Shown here: positions 14,732 through 16,064 of the stretch, in pieces
Layout of the letters: every line of letters begins with the position of its first letter
Numbering within the stretch: position 1 is the first letter of the stretch
NCBI GenBank assembly: GCA_003452915.1
Contig: DMMZ01000028.1
Coordinates: forward strand, 1 to 16,064
From: Clostridiales bacterium
Lineage (GTDB): Bacteria; Bacillota; Clostridia; Oscillospirales; CAG-382
Length of the DNA: 16,064 nt
Direction of reading: 5' to 3'
Notes under the pieces: model-generated
Databases searched by the model: none
Seen by the model: the letters and a program-made list of their open reading frames with translations, nothing else
Told to the model about the DNA's origin: nothing
Made by a program: the position numbers and the translations under genes

Positions 14732-15763
14732 TTACCTTTTGTTTATATAATAGTTATAGCAGCTTCCCTCGGTAGAAACCATACACGCACCTTGTTGCGA
14801 TTGTGGTGTACATTCTTTTCCGAAAAGCGGACACTCATACGGCTTTAGCGAACCTATCAGGATATGAGCACAACGGCACTTTGGGTTATGGACTTGGTCG
14901 GTAATAAGCTCTACGCTGCCCGCATCAAAATTTAAGTATTCGTCCTTTAACATCATTCCTGAGTTTTTTATGACGCTCATACCACGCCAAGCAGCGTCAC
15001 AATGGGAAAAATATTTTTCGACTAGTTTTTGGGCTTTTTGATTTCCTTCTTCGGTTACAACTGAGGGATAAAGATTTATTACATTTGGTTTACCACAGGA
15101 TTTTACCAAAGCACAAAGAGCAGCCAAAATTTGTTCACCGTTAAATCCTGAAACAGCAAATGGAATATTATGTTTTTCCGATATCTCGTTAAAAATTTGA
15201 CTTCCCGTAATTACACTTACATGCCCGGGAGCTAAAAAGCCATCTATACCGCCTTTTTTTGCGCAAACCCAGTCTATAACAGCAGGCATCGTCTTTAAGG
15301 AGGTAAGTAACTTTATATTTGTAATTCCGTTTTTTATAGCTTCCTCCAGAAGTAGAGCGTAAACAGGGGTGGTGGTTTCAAAGCCGACAGCAGCAAAAAT
15401 AAAAGTTTTGGTTTTATCAGCGGCTGCAAACTTTAACATATCCATTGGCGAATACACCATTTGAATATCTGCTCCCATAGCTCTGACATCATTCAGATTC
15501 TGGCTTTTTCCTGTCACTCGCAGCATATCGCCGAAGGTTGCGATTACGTTATTAGGATTTTTGCTAAGTTCAATTAATTTATCAATATAAGCGGTAACTG
15601 TTACACAAACAGGACAACCCGGACCGGAAACAAGGTTAATGTTCTCGGATAACATTCCGGAAATACCGTTATGTGCGATTTCCGCAGTATGTGTGCCGCA
15701 AACCTCCATTATTTTTATCGAGCGACCGTCGTATTCTTTAAGGAATTTTTTATAGTCTATCAT
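14732..15763 (-). CDS. hypD: Hydrogenase maturation protein HypD
   Basis: HypD holds a [4Fe-4S] cluster and, with HypC, assembles the Fe(CN)2CO unit of [NiFe] hydrogenases. At 343 residues it is slightly short but complete. Conserved features: CGTHT (C22), GPGCPVC (C50, C53), the GFETTTP segment at 127-133, the APGHVS segment at 178-183, and a cysteine-rich C-terminus (CRCAH at 296-300, C311, C318, C327, C335) for the cluster. The ATG overlaps the hypC stop as ATGA, so the two are translationally coupled, which fits the HypC-HypD complex. Confidence 0.97.
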   Translation of the reverse strand: MIDYKKFLKEYDGRSIKIMEVCGTHTAEIAHNGISGMLSENINLVSGPGCPVCVTVTAYIDKLIELSKNPNNVIATFGDMLRVTGKSQNLNDVRAMGADIQMVYSPMDMLKFAAADKTKTFIFAAVGFETTTPVYALLLEEAIKNGITNIKLLTSLKTMPAVIDWVCAKKGGIDGFLAPGHVSVITGSQIFNEISEKHNIPFAVSGFNGEQILAALCALVKSCGKPNVINLYPSVVTEEGNQKAQKLVEKYFSHCDAAWRGMSVIKNSGMMLKDEYLNFDAGSVELITDQVHNPKCRCAHILIGSLKPYECPLFGKECTPQSQQGACMVSTEGSCYNYYINKR

Positions 15764-15972
15764 AATTCTGATATTTCTTCAAACAATTCGGTAAGCATAT
15801 CGCCATCCTCATCCGAAAGAACCTGTAAAATACAGCCGGCGTGAACAAGCACATAATCTCCGAGCTTAACCGAGACCAAGCCTGACATTGCTTCTACTAA
15901 ATTACCTTTGAAATCAACCGTTGCTTTGATTCCATTTACAGCAACAACCTTGCCGGGGACTGCAACACACAT
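15760..15972 (-). CDS. hypC: Hydrogenase maturation chaperone HypC
   Basis: A 70-residue HypC chaperone. The N-terminal MCVAVPGKVV is diagnostic: the cysteine directly after the initiator methionine binds the iron unit. For that reason the ATG at 15972 is the start and not the TTG at 15981 nine bases earlier, which would bury that cysteine. AGGAAGG lies 9 nt upstream. GDYVLVHAGCILQVL at about 37-51 is the usual HypC/HupF core. It is the first gene of the visible - strand hyp unit. hypA, hypB and hypF are not seen and may lie beyond the right edge. Confidence 0.96.
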   Translation of the reverse strand: MCVAVPGKVVAVNGIKATVDFKGNLVEAMSGLVSVKLGDYVLVHAGCILQVLSDEDGDMLTELFEEISEL

Positions 15973-15986
15973 ATATATCAACCTTC

Positions 15987-16064
15987 CTTTCCTCGGTGGT
16001 TTACCGCCGAAAGAGGGAATTGTGCCGTTCCGGCGACGGACGGATTACTGCACCTCTTGCAGTA
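15987..16064 (-). promoter_or_regulatory. GC-rich structured segment upstream of hypC
   Basis: Unlike the AT-rich spacers elsewhere, this edge segment is GC-rich and full of inverted repeats. TACTGCA (16046-16052) and TGCAGTA (16058-16064) are perfect copies around a 5-nt loop, right at the edge. CGGTGG (15994-15999) can pair with CCGCCG (16004-16009) over TTTA, fully if transcribed on the + strand (one U-G) and with one C-A mismatch on the - strand. The pair can be extended by CTTT/AAAG with a bulge. On the - strand this second stem directly borders the hypC ribosome site. It may be a translational control element or the end of an upstream RNA or terminator. No known riboswitch class was recognised, and the window cuts it. 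Confidence 0.35.

Noticed and set aside
15973..15981. TTG at 15981 as start of hypC
   Set aside because: HypC needs cysteine at position 2, which is given only by the ATG at 15972.
1..16064. CRISPR array, insertion sequence, tRNA or rRNA
   Set aside because: No regularly spaced direct repeats with unique spacers, no transposase-like frame with terminal repeats, and no cloverleaf or rRNA-like stretch were seen.

Overview
The window reads as chromosomal DNA of a low-GC anaerobic Firmicute. Clostridia is likely and an Oscillospiraceae/Ruminococcaceae-type gut or rumen organism is plausible, but genus cannot be set from the sequence alone. The grounds are AT-rich intergenic DNA, strong purine-rich Shine-Dalgarno sites, consensus vegetative promoters, oxygen-sensitive ferredoxin-dependent enzymes, and [NiFe]-hydrogenase maturation genes. 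No rRNA, tRNA, insertion sequence, CRISPR array or phage gene was seen.

Left edge (1-1534): the tail of an unseen upstream unit ends in a hairpin terminator. A strong promoter then drives a DUF2156 (LPG_synthase_C-like) protein, followed closely by an unrecognised 160-residue protein.

Core (1621-8881): a probable six-gene operon between a promoter and a clear terminator. It encodes a sodium:solute symporter, a phenylacetate-CoA ligase, both subunits of indolepyruvate:ferredoxin oxidoreductase (iorA, iorB), a second phenylacetate-CoA ligase, and a two-ACT-domain protein. Together they suggest uptake and CoA activation of aryl acids, linked by ferredoxin to aryl-2-oxoacids, with an aromatic amino acid or related ligand sensed by the ACT protein. 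The pathway could run as salvage (arylacetate to aromatic amino acid) or oxidatively (aromatic amino acid to arylacetate plus reduced ferredoxin). An unusually structured spacer of three adjacent hairpins lies in front of the ACT gene.

Middle (8900-12940): unrelated accessory genes on the + strand. These are a DUF3298-like protein without a signal peptide, a six-helix membrane diguanylate cyclase, a short divergent cis-prenyltransferase, and an orphan NahK-like sugar kinase behind a perfect consensus promoter with an 8-bp inverted repeat. A decayed gene fragment and a terminator follow.

Right edge (12991-16064, - strand): a CarD/CdnL-like transcription factor gene with a long leader carrying four phased AAC-N(1-3)-ACGTT motifs, then hypE, hypD and hypC (transcribed as hypC-hypD-hypE). 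The hyp unit continues or begins beyond the right edge, where a GC-rich structured segment precedes hypC. A hydrogenase consuming or producing reduced ferredoxin could connect functionally with iorAB, but no hydrogenase structural gene is in the window.
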